From Sipunculus nudus (Eukaryota > Annelida > Sipuncula > Golfingiida > Sipunculidae), in assembly GCA_026874595.1 (NCBI GenBank), contig CM049318.1, forward strand, positions 59,370,250-59,434,249: a stretch of 64,000 bases of DNA, given 5' to 3'. The position numbers and the translations under genes are program-made. Below the pieces are notes generated by a model, which was not told the DNA's origin, searched no databases, and worked only from the letters and a program-made list of their open reading frames with translations. Shown here piece after piece: positions 35,173-46,090 of this stretch (position 1 is the stretch's first letter; each line of letters opens with the position of its first letter).

Positions 35173-37600
35173 GGATTTCAAACATGACTTATGTATGGCC
35201 AACCACTAAAGTAAGAACCCTATAGGTTCTAGGGTCATGAGGTCAAAGGTCAAGGTCACTGGACTGGCATTTTAAAAGATACTGTGGATGCATTTTAAGC
35301 CAAACTTTCATCCCAGGTCTTCCATCTTGAATATATAGCTCACTTGCCAATAATGGATGATCCATATAAATTTTGGGGTCACAAGGTCAAAGGTCAAGGC
35401 CACAGGAGCTATCTGTCCAAAAATTAGTTTCTGGATGATAATTCCTGCTTTTATTGATGTATGGATTTCAAACTTGACTTATATATGTCCCATTGGAAAA
35501 GCAAGACCCAAATTGATTTTGGGGTCATGAGGTCAAAGGTCAAGGTCACAGGAAACCTCTATAAAAAGATTGTGGATGCATTTTCAGCCAAACAATTCAT
35601 CTCAGATCTTTCATCTTGCACATATAGTTCACCTGCCAAGAGTGGAAGACCCCTATCAATTTTGAGGTCACAAGGTCAAAGGTGAAGGTCACAGGAGCCA
35701 TATGTCCAAAAATTAGTTTCTGGATGATAATTCCTGCTTTTATTGATGTATGGATTTCAAACTTGACTTATATATGTCCCATTGGAAAAGCAAGACCCAA
35801 ATTGATTTTGGGGTCATGAGGTCAAAGGTCAAGGTCACATCTTTAAAAAGATGTGGATGCATTTTCAGCCAAACATTTCATCTCAGATCTTTCATCTTGC
35901 ACATTTAGTTCACCTGCCAAGAGAGGAAGAACCCTATCAATTTTGAAGTCACAAGGTCAAAGGTGAAGGTCACCGGAGCCATCTGTCCAAAAATTAGTTT
36001 CTGGATGATAATTCCTTCTTTTATTGATGTTTGGATTTCAAACTTGACTTGTATTTGACCCATTGGAAAAGCAAGACCGGAATTGAATTTGGGGTCATAA
36101 GGTCAAAGGTCAAGGTCACAGGAAACCTCTATAAAAAGATTGTGGATGCATTTTCAGCCAAACAATTCATCTCAGATCTTTCATCTTGCACATATAGTTC
36201 ACCTGCCAAGAGTGGAAGACCCCTATTAATTTTGAGGTCACAAGGTCAAAGGTGAAGGTCACAGGAGCCATATGTCCAAAAATTAGTTTCTGGATGATAA
36301 TTCCTGCTTTTATTGATGTATTGATTTCAAACTTGACTTATATATGTCCCATTTGAAAAGCAAGACCCAAATTGATTTTGGGGTCATGAGGTCAAAGGTC
36401 AAGGTCACATCTTTAAAAAGATGTGGATGCATTTTCAGCCAAACATTTCATCTCAGGTCTTTCATCTTGCACATATAGTTCACCTGCCAAGAGAGGAAGA
36501 ACCCTATCAGTTTTGAGGTCACAAGGTCAAAGGTGAAGGTCACAGGAGCCATCTGTCCAAAAATTAGTTTCTGGATTTTAATTCCATCTTTTACTGATGT
36601 ATGGATTTCAAACTTGGCTTTGTTATTGACCCATTAGAAAAGCAAGACCCAAATTGATTTTGGGGTCATGAGGTCAAAGGTCAAGGTCACATCTTTAAAA
36701 AGATGTGGATGCATTTTCAGCCAAACATTTCATCTCAGGTCTTTCATCTTGCACATATAGTTCACCTGCCAAGAGAGGAAGAACCCTATCAGTTTTGAGG
36801 TCACAAGGTCAAAGGTGAAGGTCACAGGAGCCATCTGTCCAAAAATTAGTTTCTGGATTTTAATTCCATCTTTTACTGATGTATGGATTTCAAACTTGGC
36901 TTTGTTATTGACCCATTAGAAAAGCAAGACCCAAATTGATTTTGGGGTCATGAGGTCAAAGGTCAAGGTCACAGGAAACCTCTTTAAAAAGATTGTGGAT
37001 GCATTTTCAGCCAAAAAATTCATCTCAGATATTTCCTCTTGCACATATAGTTCACCTGCCAAGAGTGGAAGACCCCTATCAATTTTGAGGTCACAAGGTC
37101 AAAGATGAAGGTCACAGGAGCCATATGTCCAAAAATTAGTTTCTGGATGATAATTCCTGCTTTTATTGATGTATGGATTTCAAACTTGACTTGTATATGT
37201 CCCATTGGAAAAGTAAGACCAAAATTGATTTTGGGGTCATGAGGTCAAAGGTCAAGGTCACAGGACACATCTTTAAAAAGATGTGGATGCATTTTCAGCC
37301 AAACATTTCATCTCATATCTTTCATCTTGCACATATAGTTCTCCTGCCAAGAGAGGAAGAACACTATCAATTTTGAGGTCACAAGGTCAAAGGTGAAGGT
37401 CACAGGAGCCATCTGTCCAAAAATAAGTTTCTGGATGATAATTCCTGCTTTATTGATGTATAGATTTCAAACTTGACTTGCATATGTCCCATTGGAAAAG
37501 CAAGACCCAAATTGATTTTGGGGTTATGAGATCAAAGGTCAAGGTCACAGGACACATCTTTTAAAAGATCAAGGTCACAGGACCAACATCTTCAACAAGA
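35173..37600. repeat. ~285-bp tandem array (nine units, two monomer lengths)
   Basis: The landmark GGATTTCAAAC(T/A)TG occurs at about 35173, 35463, 35752, 36033, 36322, 36603, 36885, 37175 and 37463, giving spacings of 290, 289, 281, 289, 281, 282, 290 and 288. Long monomers have CAGGAAACCTCTATAAAAAG; short ones have CATCTTTAAAAAGATG. Long+short pairs 35463-36032 and 36033-36602 are nearly the same, suggesting a ~570-bp higher-order unit. Each monomer contains two AGGTCA-type blocks. The small open frames starting MDFKLDLYMSHWKSK are repeat by-products. Confidence 0.9.
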
Positions 37601-37836
37601 TTGTGGAATCGTTAGATGGAATAAACAATAAATATGCCAAGTGTCAGTATATGCTGCTAAAAATGGGGGTCTGTTCTTGTAGGAGGGGGGCCTACTATGT
37701 CTGGGGATACTCTGGCACCTGCGGTGCCAAGAAATGTCTAGTTAATAACTATAATTATCTGTTTAAAAATAAAATAGAGTCCCAGTATGTGTGAACCTAG
37801 TTTTCTCCCACTGAAAGTAGATTCTTTACTTTGCAG

Positions 37837-37877
37837 GTGTAGTTGAAATTGGAAGAATGGAGAAGATTAAGAAAAAG
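37837..37877 (+). CDS. zinc-finger gene, first visible exon
   Basis: The acceptor TTTGCAG ends at 37836; the ATG is at 37857-37859 in the context GGAAGAATGG; seven codons (MEKIKKK) precede the donor GTACTG. The 20 bases before the ATG are open in frame, so this could be an internal exon with coding sequence coming from further upstream. Confidence 0.6.
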
Positions 37878-40800
37878 GTACTGTAGACCAAATATGTAAT
37901 TGAGCAGTTTCCTAATGCGGCTAGATTGCATGTTAATAATTGATATTGTTGGGCAGATATTTTTCTTATTTACTTCTTATCTTATAATATCATATTTAAA
38001 TGTGTAAACATGTTTGGCATGAGACCTGAAAATTCTGTGCAAAACTCACTCATAATGATCAGAATATGGGTTTTGTGGATTTTTTTTTTTGCATTTCAAT
38101 ATGATTCATCACTTGCATTTGTTAATAATTATTTGTATAATTTATGCATAAGTGCAAAGACAAATATGCTACGGCAACTTATTCCGAAGTGAATCAGAAT
38201 GCTCTTTTAAAACTGTTTATATATTAAATAATTTAAAGTGTCTATGCTTTGATCAAAGCAGCACAGACAACATGGTTTACAGGAAATTCTTTTCACAGTG
38301 GTGCAGTACTGGAGTCCAAACTTCAACTTGAGTCAGGACTCAAATCTACTTTTTAGGGACTCAGACTTGGACTCCAGGGTCCTTGACTTGTACTGAGACT
38401 CGGAGGTTAGAACTCGAGAAATCAGGCTGGATCTATCTCAAGTCCAGTAAAAAACTCTGTCACATACTTTTATACTTCTGTACATGCGTGAAATACTAAC
38501 AGAATACTACAAATAAGACTATATATACCAAGATTTAGCTCTGCATTGGGAGCTTAATGTAATTAAACATTTAAATTAAGAGCATATGTAAACTAACATT
38601 AAATACACATGATGATCTCAAATTTTCAAGGATATTTGTAATATATTAGACTCAGAGTTGGACTCAGGTTTCAGATGACTCGAACTCAAAGATGATGGAC
38701 TTGGACTTGAACCTCAAGGACTTGGACACAGTCTGGAGTAGCCTGGATTCGGTCTCAGATGGGGGTGAACTCGACTACATCACTGTCTTATAATAAATAC
38801 AAACTTTAGTTTCATATTATGTTGCATATTGCCCTAATCTAACATATGTTAATTGTCTTCTTAGACCCAGGGGGAAATGTTAGCTGTCATGAATATTGAA
38901 ATTGGATTTAATATAATGTAAGAGCTATTTATCAAGCATGATGATAATGATGATGATGGTTATTTACAGAAAGAAGAGCTGGAGCGTTTGATAATGTCTG
39001 TGTCTGATGAGGAGAAGAATGAGCTGCTGCAGATGATGAAACAGCTGGTTGACGGAAATTCAAAACAGAACAGGTATTGTAAAGTTGTATTTGTAAGGAT
39101 GAACATTGAACAATCAGAATAAAAAATAAGATATTAAATGTTACTAGCTGCAAAGTGCTTGGAAGAAAAGCAAACAAATTTATTTTTGATTAAAAATTTG
39201 TTGACGAGTATCTGCCTCCAGTTTTTTTATGCTGGTTTTATTAGGTACTCTGTGCATCTGTAGGACCCATTTTGGTTTCAGATTTCATGACAGAGCTGAA
39301 ATACAGGATTATCCTGAAGTCAACAAGGCTGTGTGTACCACACCAGTGGGTCATGGGTGTGTAATACATGTACTTAATTGTTATGAACCCTTCCAGGGTT
39401 TACTAGTTTATGAGTGGAACACAACTGTGTGGTACAGGGTACCCACCTTGTGTAGGGGCCAACCTTGAGATTCGAACTGTCAATCCCAAGAAAATCGTGG
39501 GTTTGAATTTCAGTTACAGCAGTGATATTTTTCAGGGTCTGCCACTACCCAGGGCGAGTGCTCTGCAGGCTTAATAGAAGGCAGTGCCTCATGGGCATGT
39601 TTCACCCACAAACAAGTGCACCTTTGGAGGTTCCTTGGTGGTATGACCCAGCAATGGGTCATATAACAAACAACATCAGATTACAAACCCAGGCCTTCCA
39701 GGTGCAGTTGTCACTGGGCCTGGTTAACATCATGAAGTTTAATGAGAGGAAGCTTGTGCTGCTTCCCGATCAGGAAGTCTGAAACCAGAATAGAATTCAG
39801 CAGCTGTACATATCTAATTAAGCTAGCATTAAAAAATGGAGGCAATTACCTCAAAAACAAAAAATTGAAAAAAAATTCTGGTCTTATTGTAAATCACATA
39901 TATCTGGGGGCTTAGTGCTAAGCCATATGGTACACCATTCTGCATTAACACATTAAGTGTAACTCTTCCCCCACAAATCATCCACTCTAAGGCTCTTGTC
40001 TTGCTAGACACTTATTTATACTGAAGTTGCTTTGGTAGTGTCTGGTGTTCTTAAAAAACATTAAGTGTGACAAGTATGATGTCATCCCCTCTAAGGCCTT
40101 TGTCTTGGTACCTCACTCATACCTGGCTGCTTTAGTAGTGTCTTGTGAATTTTAATTGTTTACCTTCAGGAGTATAGTTACAGATGATGCTGTCATCCCT
40201 ACACCTGGTGAGATGGAATCAGTTAAAGAAGTCAGCAGCCCAGCACAACAACCAGGTGAGGCAGATGATAATGTACACCAGTAGTGTTTTTTTAGTGACA
40301 CAAAGTAGCAACCTAAATAACCCCTTTACTGCTCAGGGCATCTACAAATCACCAAATCTCTGGCAGCCAGACTTACACAGACCTTGATTCAGTGAGCTGT
40401 TTTGACACCTATTTTATGAATAATGAACAAGCCTGCAAGTGTTCAGGCCAGGATCAAAAGTGCCAGTCATAACCAGTGAACAAAATGTAAACAATACACT
40501 GTTCACATGCCGTCTTAACAAGAATGGGACAGGTTTATATGGCTTTCTTTGATTGGTCAAAATCTTGACTCTGCCCTACTAGCAATGCATCTGGTCTAGA
40601 ACTAGCTCAAGATATGCTCAGGTAGGCACATAAAACAAGTTAACATGAGTCATTTGATTGGTTCAATTGCCTTGTTCATTATTAATGAAATAGATGCCAA
40701 AGCGGCTCGCTGAAAGTGTGGCTGCCACAGACTTAGTAGTTTGAAGAAGGCCCAACGGCTTACCTGAGCTCACTCAAAATCAGTACCTGGTACTACCTCT

Positions 40801-43800
40801 TAGGGCTAGATTACCAACCTTTTGCATAACCTAAAGCAAACCCTCTCTGTAGAACTTGTTGAAAATTTGATGAAGGTACAACAACAACTGAGCGTGTAAT
40901 GTAAATGTTAAGAGTGTCAGAAATTGTGCAAATTCTTCAATTAAAATAAAATGTCAAGGGTTTAAACTGAACCTTGACCACTGTACAAAAAGGCGTCAAC
41001 AGCCCCACTGTAGCCTTGACTGTTCCACATTGATGAATGTATATTTGCTAAGTGCAGTGTGTAACACTAAAGAGAACAATGATGTCACATGCATATAGTA
41101 AGTTGTATAACAAAATGCGGTAGGGAACTCCCAAAAGATTGCTGTCTGATAAGGTGTACTTAATCGGACATAGCCCATTTAGATGCATACTAAAATCACA
41201 GAGCATAATGGTTGGATTTAATGTATAGAATACACCATATGATATTGCTAACACTCACAAAAAGATAGCCAAATATATTCAGACTCAATATTATTAGGCC
41301 CTGCCATATATAGAGTATGATGTCCCTACATTGAGAGTTTCACCAATATAAGCCTCGGAAGACCAGTAATCTTTGATTGACAGGTGTTACATTTACCCCT
41401 AACCAGGGCATCACTCTTCAAAGTTGGCCTGTTAGAACAAAGTATAACAAAATTCTGATTCAGTCCCTCCCCCTTACATCAAGTCAAACTGTTTCATAAA
41501 GAGAATCTAAGTTTTATTTTAGTTGTTATGGAAACCATGAAACATATTTTAATACAGATGTATTTATAATGTTGCACTGTCTTGTTGTTAATTATTAAAT
41601 ATAAATAGGCAGTCAAAGTACATGCGATGGATCTGTTCCATGTACTGTTGCTTATATTGGGGAAGCTCTTGCCAAATGGACATTGGATTCATTTTATGAA
41701 AGGACCTTATAATGTTGAGTCTGATTAATACAAATTATATAATGCACACATCCTGCTGGGCTGCATTCCTGCTGAAATAGTGAATATCTTCATACTGGGT
41801 AAAATCACTAATGGCACCACTGAGGGTGATGGGTGATAATTTTAGTAAAGGTTAGGGCAGCTACCTAACAGTATGAAGGGTTTGTTTCTTGAGACATTGG
41901 TTCTTTTACTTTTATTTGCAGCAAGATATATCCAAAACTTTAATTGAATGGCAGACGATATCTAAATGCATTTACTGTTTTTTCAGCATCTGAAAGCCTG
42001 TGCAGCTGATAATTAGAATTCTGTGATTTTCTCTTTCAGAACCTGCTACATTTGCCGAGCCTTTTGAAATGTTTGCAACAACATCTCCTGGTGCCCTGAG
42101 GCGCTCAGGCAGAGCCAGAAAAAGTACAACGAAAGAAGACTTTGTCATGTCCTCTGTCACCAAGAAACCCATTATGTCAGTGAAAGGTTCAAGACAAGAC
42201 AGTGACAAATTTAATAAGACAGCTCAGGATGGGCAGGACCAGATTTCGATTGAAGGGAAAGTTGCTCCAGCTAAAGAGTTAGGAATAGGACGAGTTGAAA
42301 AACGTCCAAGAGGAAGACCAAGTAAAGCAAAGAGGAGGTCAGGAGAAAGTAAAACAGAGATGACATGTGGTGGTTCTGGTGACAGCAGATCAAATAAGAT
42401 TGATTGTTTTAAGAGGCAAAAAATGGTTACTGAGGAAACAGTTGCCGCAGGTGACCACAGCTCTTATTGCAGTAAACCTGGACAGAACATTGAGGATGAG
42501 GTCCCTGGAGTTGATGCTGAGGGGGATGTTTGTTCAGGAACCAAAGTGAAGGAGCAAACTGATCGTGAAAAGTCATCAGAAGAAGAGTCTGTCACTGATG
42601 ATGTTACAGCAAGACAAGATGAGGAGAATGATGCTGAATCAAGTCAAGATGATGATGACTCTGGTGAAACGGAGAAAAAGAAGAAACCAGGCACACCAGG
42701 ACGAAAGCCTGTTTTAAGCAAGCTGTCATGGATCCAACTGTGTTTCCTTTGTAAGGAGAATCCGTACCAGGTGAGCAATATGGAAGGATTCATCAAACAT
42801 GTCCTCTCCTGCCATCTTGATCAGAACACCAGGAACAGGGATATGGTTAGTTGCCCCTATTGTTATAAGAAAGGTTACATGATCCGCAAAGGGAAAGAAG
42901 GTGGGGTTCTTCGAACCATTGTAGATGTCTTGAGACATATGTGCCAGTATCATGCGTCTTTTCTGCAAGACTTTGCAGACTTGTATAAATGTGTTGTGTG
43001 TAGTTATGTGTCAGAATCAAAAGCTGATTGGATCACACACATAACGACTCATCAACAGGGGCAGGTGGTTTGTGAACTCTGTGGGAAACTTCTAAAGGAA
43101 ACGTCTGTCAAGTTTCATATAACTAGCTGTCACGGTAGTGACCGAAGCCGGTTTAGCTGTAACCAGTGCCCAAAATCGTTTATGAGTTCAAAAACCTTGG
43201 AGTACCATGTGCAGAGGGTGCATGAACTGAAAGACAATTTTCAGTGTGAAACCTGCACAGCAACTTTCTTTCATAAATCTGATCTTGAACGCCACGTGTA
43301 TGTTTGGCACCAGAAAAACTTGAGCAAACGCAAAGCAGTTAAATGTCCACTTTGTGACTTTGAGACGTTAGAGGGAAGCTTGATGAGGAAACATATGAAG
43401 AACCATGAGCGAGGGAAATTCAAATGTGAAGAATGCTCCAAAGTGTTCTCAACTAAGAGTAAGTCTGTCTGTTAAATTAGGCAATATCTTTAATTTTATG
43501 ATTATAGTCTTGTAATTATTAATTATTTTACATAAGTATTTAGTAGTGATTTGTCAATTAATTGATTACATTGATGATTGTTTTTTTTTCTTGCACAATC
43601 TGTTAAATAAGTTGCATTTTTTTATTTCAATAAAAAATATTAATGTACCAGTATGCATGGGCAAAGGAATCATTATATTTCAATATGTGACCTGTGACAT
43701 CCAGATTATAGTGTACATGCAACATGGTCGCCCCCAAGAGTGGTTTAGAGAAACTTGGGAAAAAATAAACTTGTTTGATAAGGGCATGGAGATGTGACAT

Positions 43801-44926
43801 GAAAGGGTCTGTGAACCTCTTATATAATCTGGTCACTTGTACAAGTTTTAAGGATCTAATTAACACTAAATTTTCCAGTTGTTTTTATAAGTGTTTTCTT
43901 TATCTTTTTACAGATGGTCTAAGGTCGCACATGACTGTACACAATGCAAAGAGAGAGTTTGTTTGCCAACACTGTGGATACTCGGCCAAAAAGAAATACC
44001 ACTTGACGCGTCATGTGACTGTTATACACGGAGGGGAAATCTTTGAGTGCCACATGTGCAGTTTTAAAGGTCTCTCTCCACTGGGCATTCTTCAGCACTA
44101 CAAGCATGTACATAACATGGCATTTGACCTTGAAAATGTGCATAAGGTCAAAGTTACAGAAATCAAACAAGAAAAGATGAAAAACAAAGAATCAAAAAGG
44201 AAAAAAGTGAGGAAAATTAACACATGTGATACGGCAAATATCAAAACTGAGAATAAAGACAAGGAGGTCATAGAGTTAACTCCAGAGGTCAAACATGAGG
44301 TCAACATCAAGGTCAGGGAGAATGGTACAGATGAAGTTAACGTAATGCAGGTGGCTTATATCATTTCACAGGTAGACGGTAACAAAGTCATGCTGAAACT
44401 GGGGCATGAAAATATTCAAATCGTAGAAGCTGGAGAGGTCCAGATCATTCAGAATGTTCTGTCAGATGAAAAACAAAAAGTTGAGAGTGTACAGATTCAA
44501 GATGTGTCCAACTCCATTGTGTCGGAGGTTGACACACAAACAGTTACCATTTCTAATACTAAGGATGCGCAGATCATGCATGCCTTAAAGATGACTTCAG
44601 CCAGTGATAATTCAGCAAAGGAAACAGAAAATATTCTTCTTTTACAGGAAGACGTAAACACAACAAGTGTGAACGGTGGTGAAACAAAATCTGCCGAACT
44701 TGATTTTGTTTCATGCATAGAGAAAACGGGGCATGGTAAGCTTGTGCAGCACTTGAAACCGATAAGTCAAGAGAAGATACAGGAAAATACTGAGAAAAAT
44801 ATCCCGCAAAATGAACGGTATATCATTACTCATGTTTACGAGGATGGACAAAGCGTGGTGCCAGAGACGAGCATGATGCTGGAAGTGGGGGACGAGCAAG
44901 TGGTCTATGCAGAAGGCGGACAGTGA
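37837..44926 (+). CDS. C2H2 zinc-finger protein with AT-hook (five-exon gene model, about 880 aa)
   Basis: Spliced model: 37857-37877 (ATG start), 38970-39073, 40170-40255, 42040-43458, 43914-44926. Every junction has AG acceptor and GT donor, and the phases (0, 2, 1, 1) agree exactly, giving about 880 residues. The N-terminus is charged and helical (exon 2). At about residues 91-99 is a basic RRSGRARKS; at about 158-170 KRPRGRPSKAKRR is an AT-hook; 245-285 is acidic. About ten C2H2 or C2H2-like fingers follow (about 305-610). One finger is assembled across the last intron: CEECSKVFSTK from exon 4 joins NGLRSHMTVH from exon 5, strong proof of that junction. The C-terminal third has IKQE and IKTE (SUMO-type sites) and acidic, Val/Ile-rich sequence. 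Probably a nuclear DNA-binding regulator; orthology not recognised. The start is uncertain because the frame is open upstream of the ATG back to the acceptor at 37836, so an additional 5' exon is likely. Confidence 0.88.
38297..38787. mobile_element. possible MITE made of GACTC/CAAGTCC words, in intron 1
   Basis: The ends are CAGTGGTGCAGTACTGGAGTC (left) and GAACTCGACTACATCACTG (right), which are imperfect reverse complements. Both flanks inside the ends are dense in GACTTGGACTC / GAGTCC words. The middle is plain AT-rich DNA. The family resembles patches at 1040-1290, 16146-16250 and about 55619-55665 (GCAGTGACGTAGCCGAGTCC). Confidence 0.45.
38970..39073 (+). CDS. zinc-finger gene, exon 2
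   Basis: 104 nt, phase 0 in and 2 out; acceptor TATTTACAG, donor GTATTG. Encodes a helical, heptad-like segment (KEELERLIMSVSDEEKNELL then QMMKQLVDG) with no stop, possibly a short coiled coil. Confidence 0.8.
39074..40169 (+). other. intron 2 of the zinc-finger gene
   Basis: Contains a possible degraded SINE near 39430-39620 with a B-box-like GTGGGTTTGAATTTCAG. The 79- and 86-aa plus-strand frames (39229-39468, 39522-39782) cover that region and have no protein signature. Confidence 0.5.
40170..40255 (+). CDS. zinc-finger gene, exon 3
   Basis: 86 nt, phase 2 in and 1 out; acceptor TACCTTCAG, donor GTGAGG. Encodes RSIVTDDAVIPTPGEMESVK followed by EVSSPAQQP, a Ser/Pro/acidic linker. Confidence 0.8.
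40256..42039 (+). other. intron 3 of the zinc-finger gene
   Basis: 1784 nt of single-copy-looking DNA. I found no extra exon needed, since the phases of exons 3 and 4 match directly. A weak acceptor-like TTTATTTGCAG near 41912-41922 is not followed by a useful frame. Confidence 0.6.
42040..43458 (+). CDS. zinc-finger gene, exon 4 (AT-hook, acidic region, most fingers)
   Basis: 1419 nt. Acceptor CTCTTTCAG; the donor A|GTAAGT at 43459 is consensus. Reading past the donor gives a stop after five codons (SKSVC), so the intron is needed. Finger cysteine pairs visible: CFLC, CPYC, CVVC, CELC, CNQC, CETC, CPLC, CEEC, each followed by the histidine pair or His-Cys-His variant. The first two have wide or atypical spacing. 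Confidence 0.92.
43459..43913 (+). other. last intron of the zinc-finger gene
   Basis: 455 nt, GT-AG, with a T-rich 3' end (GTTTTCTTTATCTTTTTACAG). It contains only short open frames without meaning. Confidence 0.85.
43914..44926 (+). CDS. zinc-finger gene, exon 5 (last fingers and C-terminal tail)
   Basis: The first base completes an AAT codon with the A from exon 4. Two further fingers (CQHC...HVTVIH, CHMC...HYKHVH) and a ~230-residue tail follow. The start codon that a frame-only reading would choose (43775) lies in the intron. An ATTAAA at 45014-45019 is a possible polyadenylation signal 88 bp after the stop. Confidence 0.9.
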
Positions 44927-45136
44927 TCAGTAGACAGTCTGATTGGTGGATATTCCATTACCGGAGATGATCCAGTTGAATGACTTTGGTGCTATTTTCA
45001 GATTTATACTGCCATTAAAGATATGGAAATCAAAAGGTGTTTGAAATATTTTTTATAAATTTAAGATGTGTGTATGAGTCCAGTTCTAATATTTTGCAAG
45101 ATTTGTTAGGTATTATATCAAGAGGACTTTGAAAGT

Positions 45137-45700
45137 GGGGAAATCAGGCATTGTATGATCTGTGAAATAGTTGGGGAAATCAGGCACTGTATGATGTGAT
45201 GGAGAGTGCCGGAAATCAGACAGTAAGATCTAGGATGGATAGAGAGGGGAAATCAGGCATGGTATAATCTGTGAAGGAGAGTAAGGGGAAATCAGGCATG
45301 GTATAATCTGTGAAGGAGAGTGAGGGGTACTCAGGCATGGTATAATCTGTGAAGGAGAGTGAGGGGAAATCAGGCATGGTATAATCTGTGAAGGAGAGTG
45401 GGGGGAAATCAGGCATGGTATAATCTGTGAAGGAGAGTGAGGGGAAATCAGGCATGGTATAATCTGTGAAGGAGAGTGAGGGGAAATCAGGCTAGTAGAA
45501 TCTGTGAAGGAGAGTGTGGGGAAATCAGGCATGGTATAATCTGTGAAAGAGAGTGTGGGGAAATCAGGCATGGTATAATCTGTGAAAGAGAGTGTGGGGA
45601 ATTCAGGCATGGTATAATCTGTGAAGGAGAGTGTGGGGAAATCAGGCAGTGTAATCAATGATTGAGAGCAGGGGGAATCGGGCAGACTGACCTATGGTAG
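45137..45700. repeat. 39-bp minisatellite just downstream of the zinc-finger gene
   Basis: About 13 copies of a 39-bp unit containing GGGGAAATCAGGCATGGTAT and AATCTGTGAAGGAGAGTGA, most perfect between 45240 and 45640. Since 39 is divisible by three the array is open in several frames (13-residue repeats such as MPDFPSLSFTDYT on the minus strand, and CEGECGEIR-type repeats on the plus). I regard these as fortuitous. Confidence 0.92.
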
Positions 45701-46090
45701 AGAGCAAGGGTGAACAAGCATATTTGTGGAATTAATGTCCCCTGCTTTGGGCTCTTGTTGCCATTCATGCTTGATAAGCAACCAAAATTGTGACATGTGG
45801 AGAAAATCTTGAGGGCACCTGAAAACTTGTGGAGACATCTGCAGGCGAACATAAAAACTAAAACACAGAGAAATTGGACCAAAGTTTGATCATTTTTTTT
45901 TTGAGCTAAGGAAATATTTTTCAGATAGACACTCCAAAACCAATCCCAACCAAGGTATGCATGAAAGCAAGCACTGACCCAAATTTGAATGAAATCGGAT
46001 AATATTTAGGAAAGTTATCACACAGAAACTTGACGGACAGACAGACGAACCAAAATCTAAGTCCCCCATTTGGTGGAAACTGAGAACAAA
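45701..46090. mobile_element. element fragment inserted in the minisatellite
   Basis: Breaks the 39-bp array. Carries a GACGGACAGACAGACG microsatellite at about 46032, AAAATCTAAGTCCCCCATTTGG near its right end and ATTAATGTCCCC near its left, the style of the ACGG-bearing elements elsewhere. Boundaries approximate. Confidence 0.45.

Larger units (their letters stand above)
34061..37741 (+). mobile_element. hairpin-ended element with CCG tract, duplicated segment and tandem array
   Basis: The left end is a hairpin: GTATCCCCAGAC (34061-34072), loop AAA, GTCGGGGGATAC (34076-34087), followed by TATGTTTT. Near the right end is GTCTGGGGATAC (37699-37710), the exact reverse complement of the left arm. 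Next comes a perfect small hairpin GGCACC-TGC-GGTGCC (37714-37728), then AAGAAATGT and CTAG followed by T. A 3' hairpin a few bases before CTRR and a T is the Helitron/HINE end rule, so this may be a Helentron-associated element; a 5' TC end is not evident. The interior is non-coding. Confidence 0.6.

Noticed and set aside
35461-37376. Several 60-74 aa frames starting MDFKLDLYMSHWKSK
   Set aside because: They recur once per ~285-bp monomer of a non-coding tandem array and are interrupted in other monomers.
42069-43475. Zinc-finger gene starting at 42069 and ending at 43475
   Set aside because: The upstream exons join in frame and the stop at 43475 lies past a consensus donor. The split finger is completed only by splicing to 43914.
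43775-43913. Independent gene starting at 43775
   Set aside because: This segment is the end of the last intron. The pyrimidine tract and AG precede the true exon at 43914.
45216-45661. Open frames up to 142 aa on both strands encoding 13-residue repeats
   Set aside because: Explained by a 39-bp unit divisible by three. No start context, splice support or conserved flanks.
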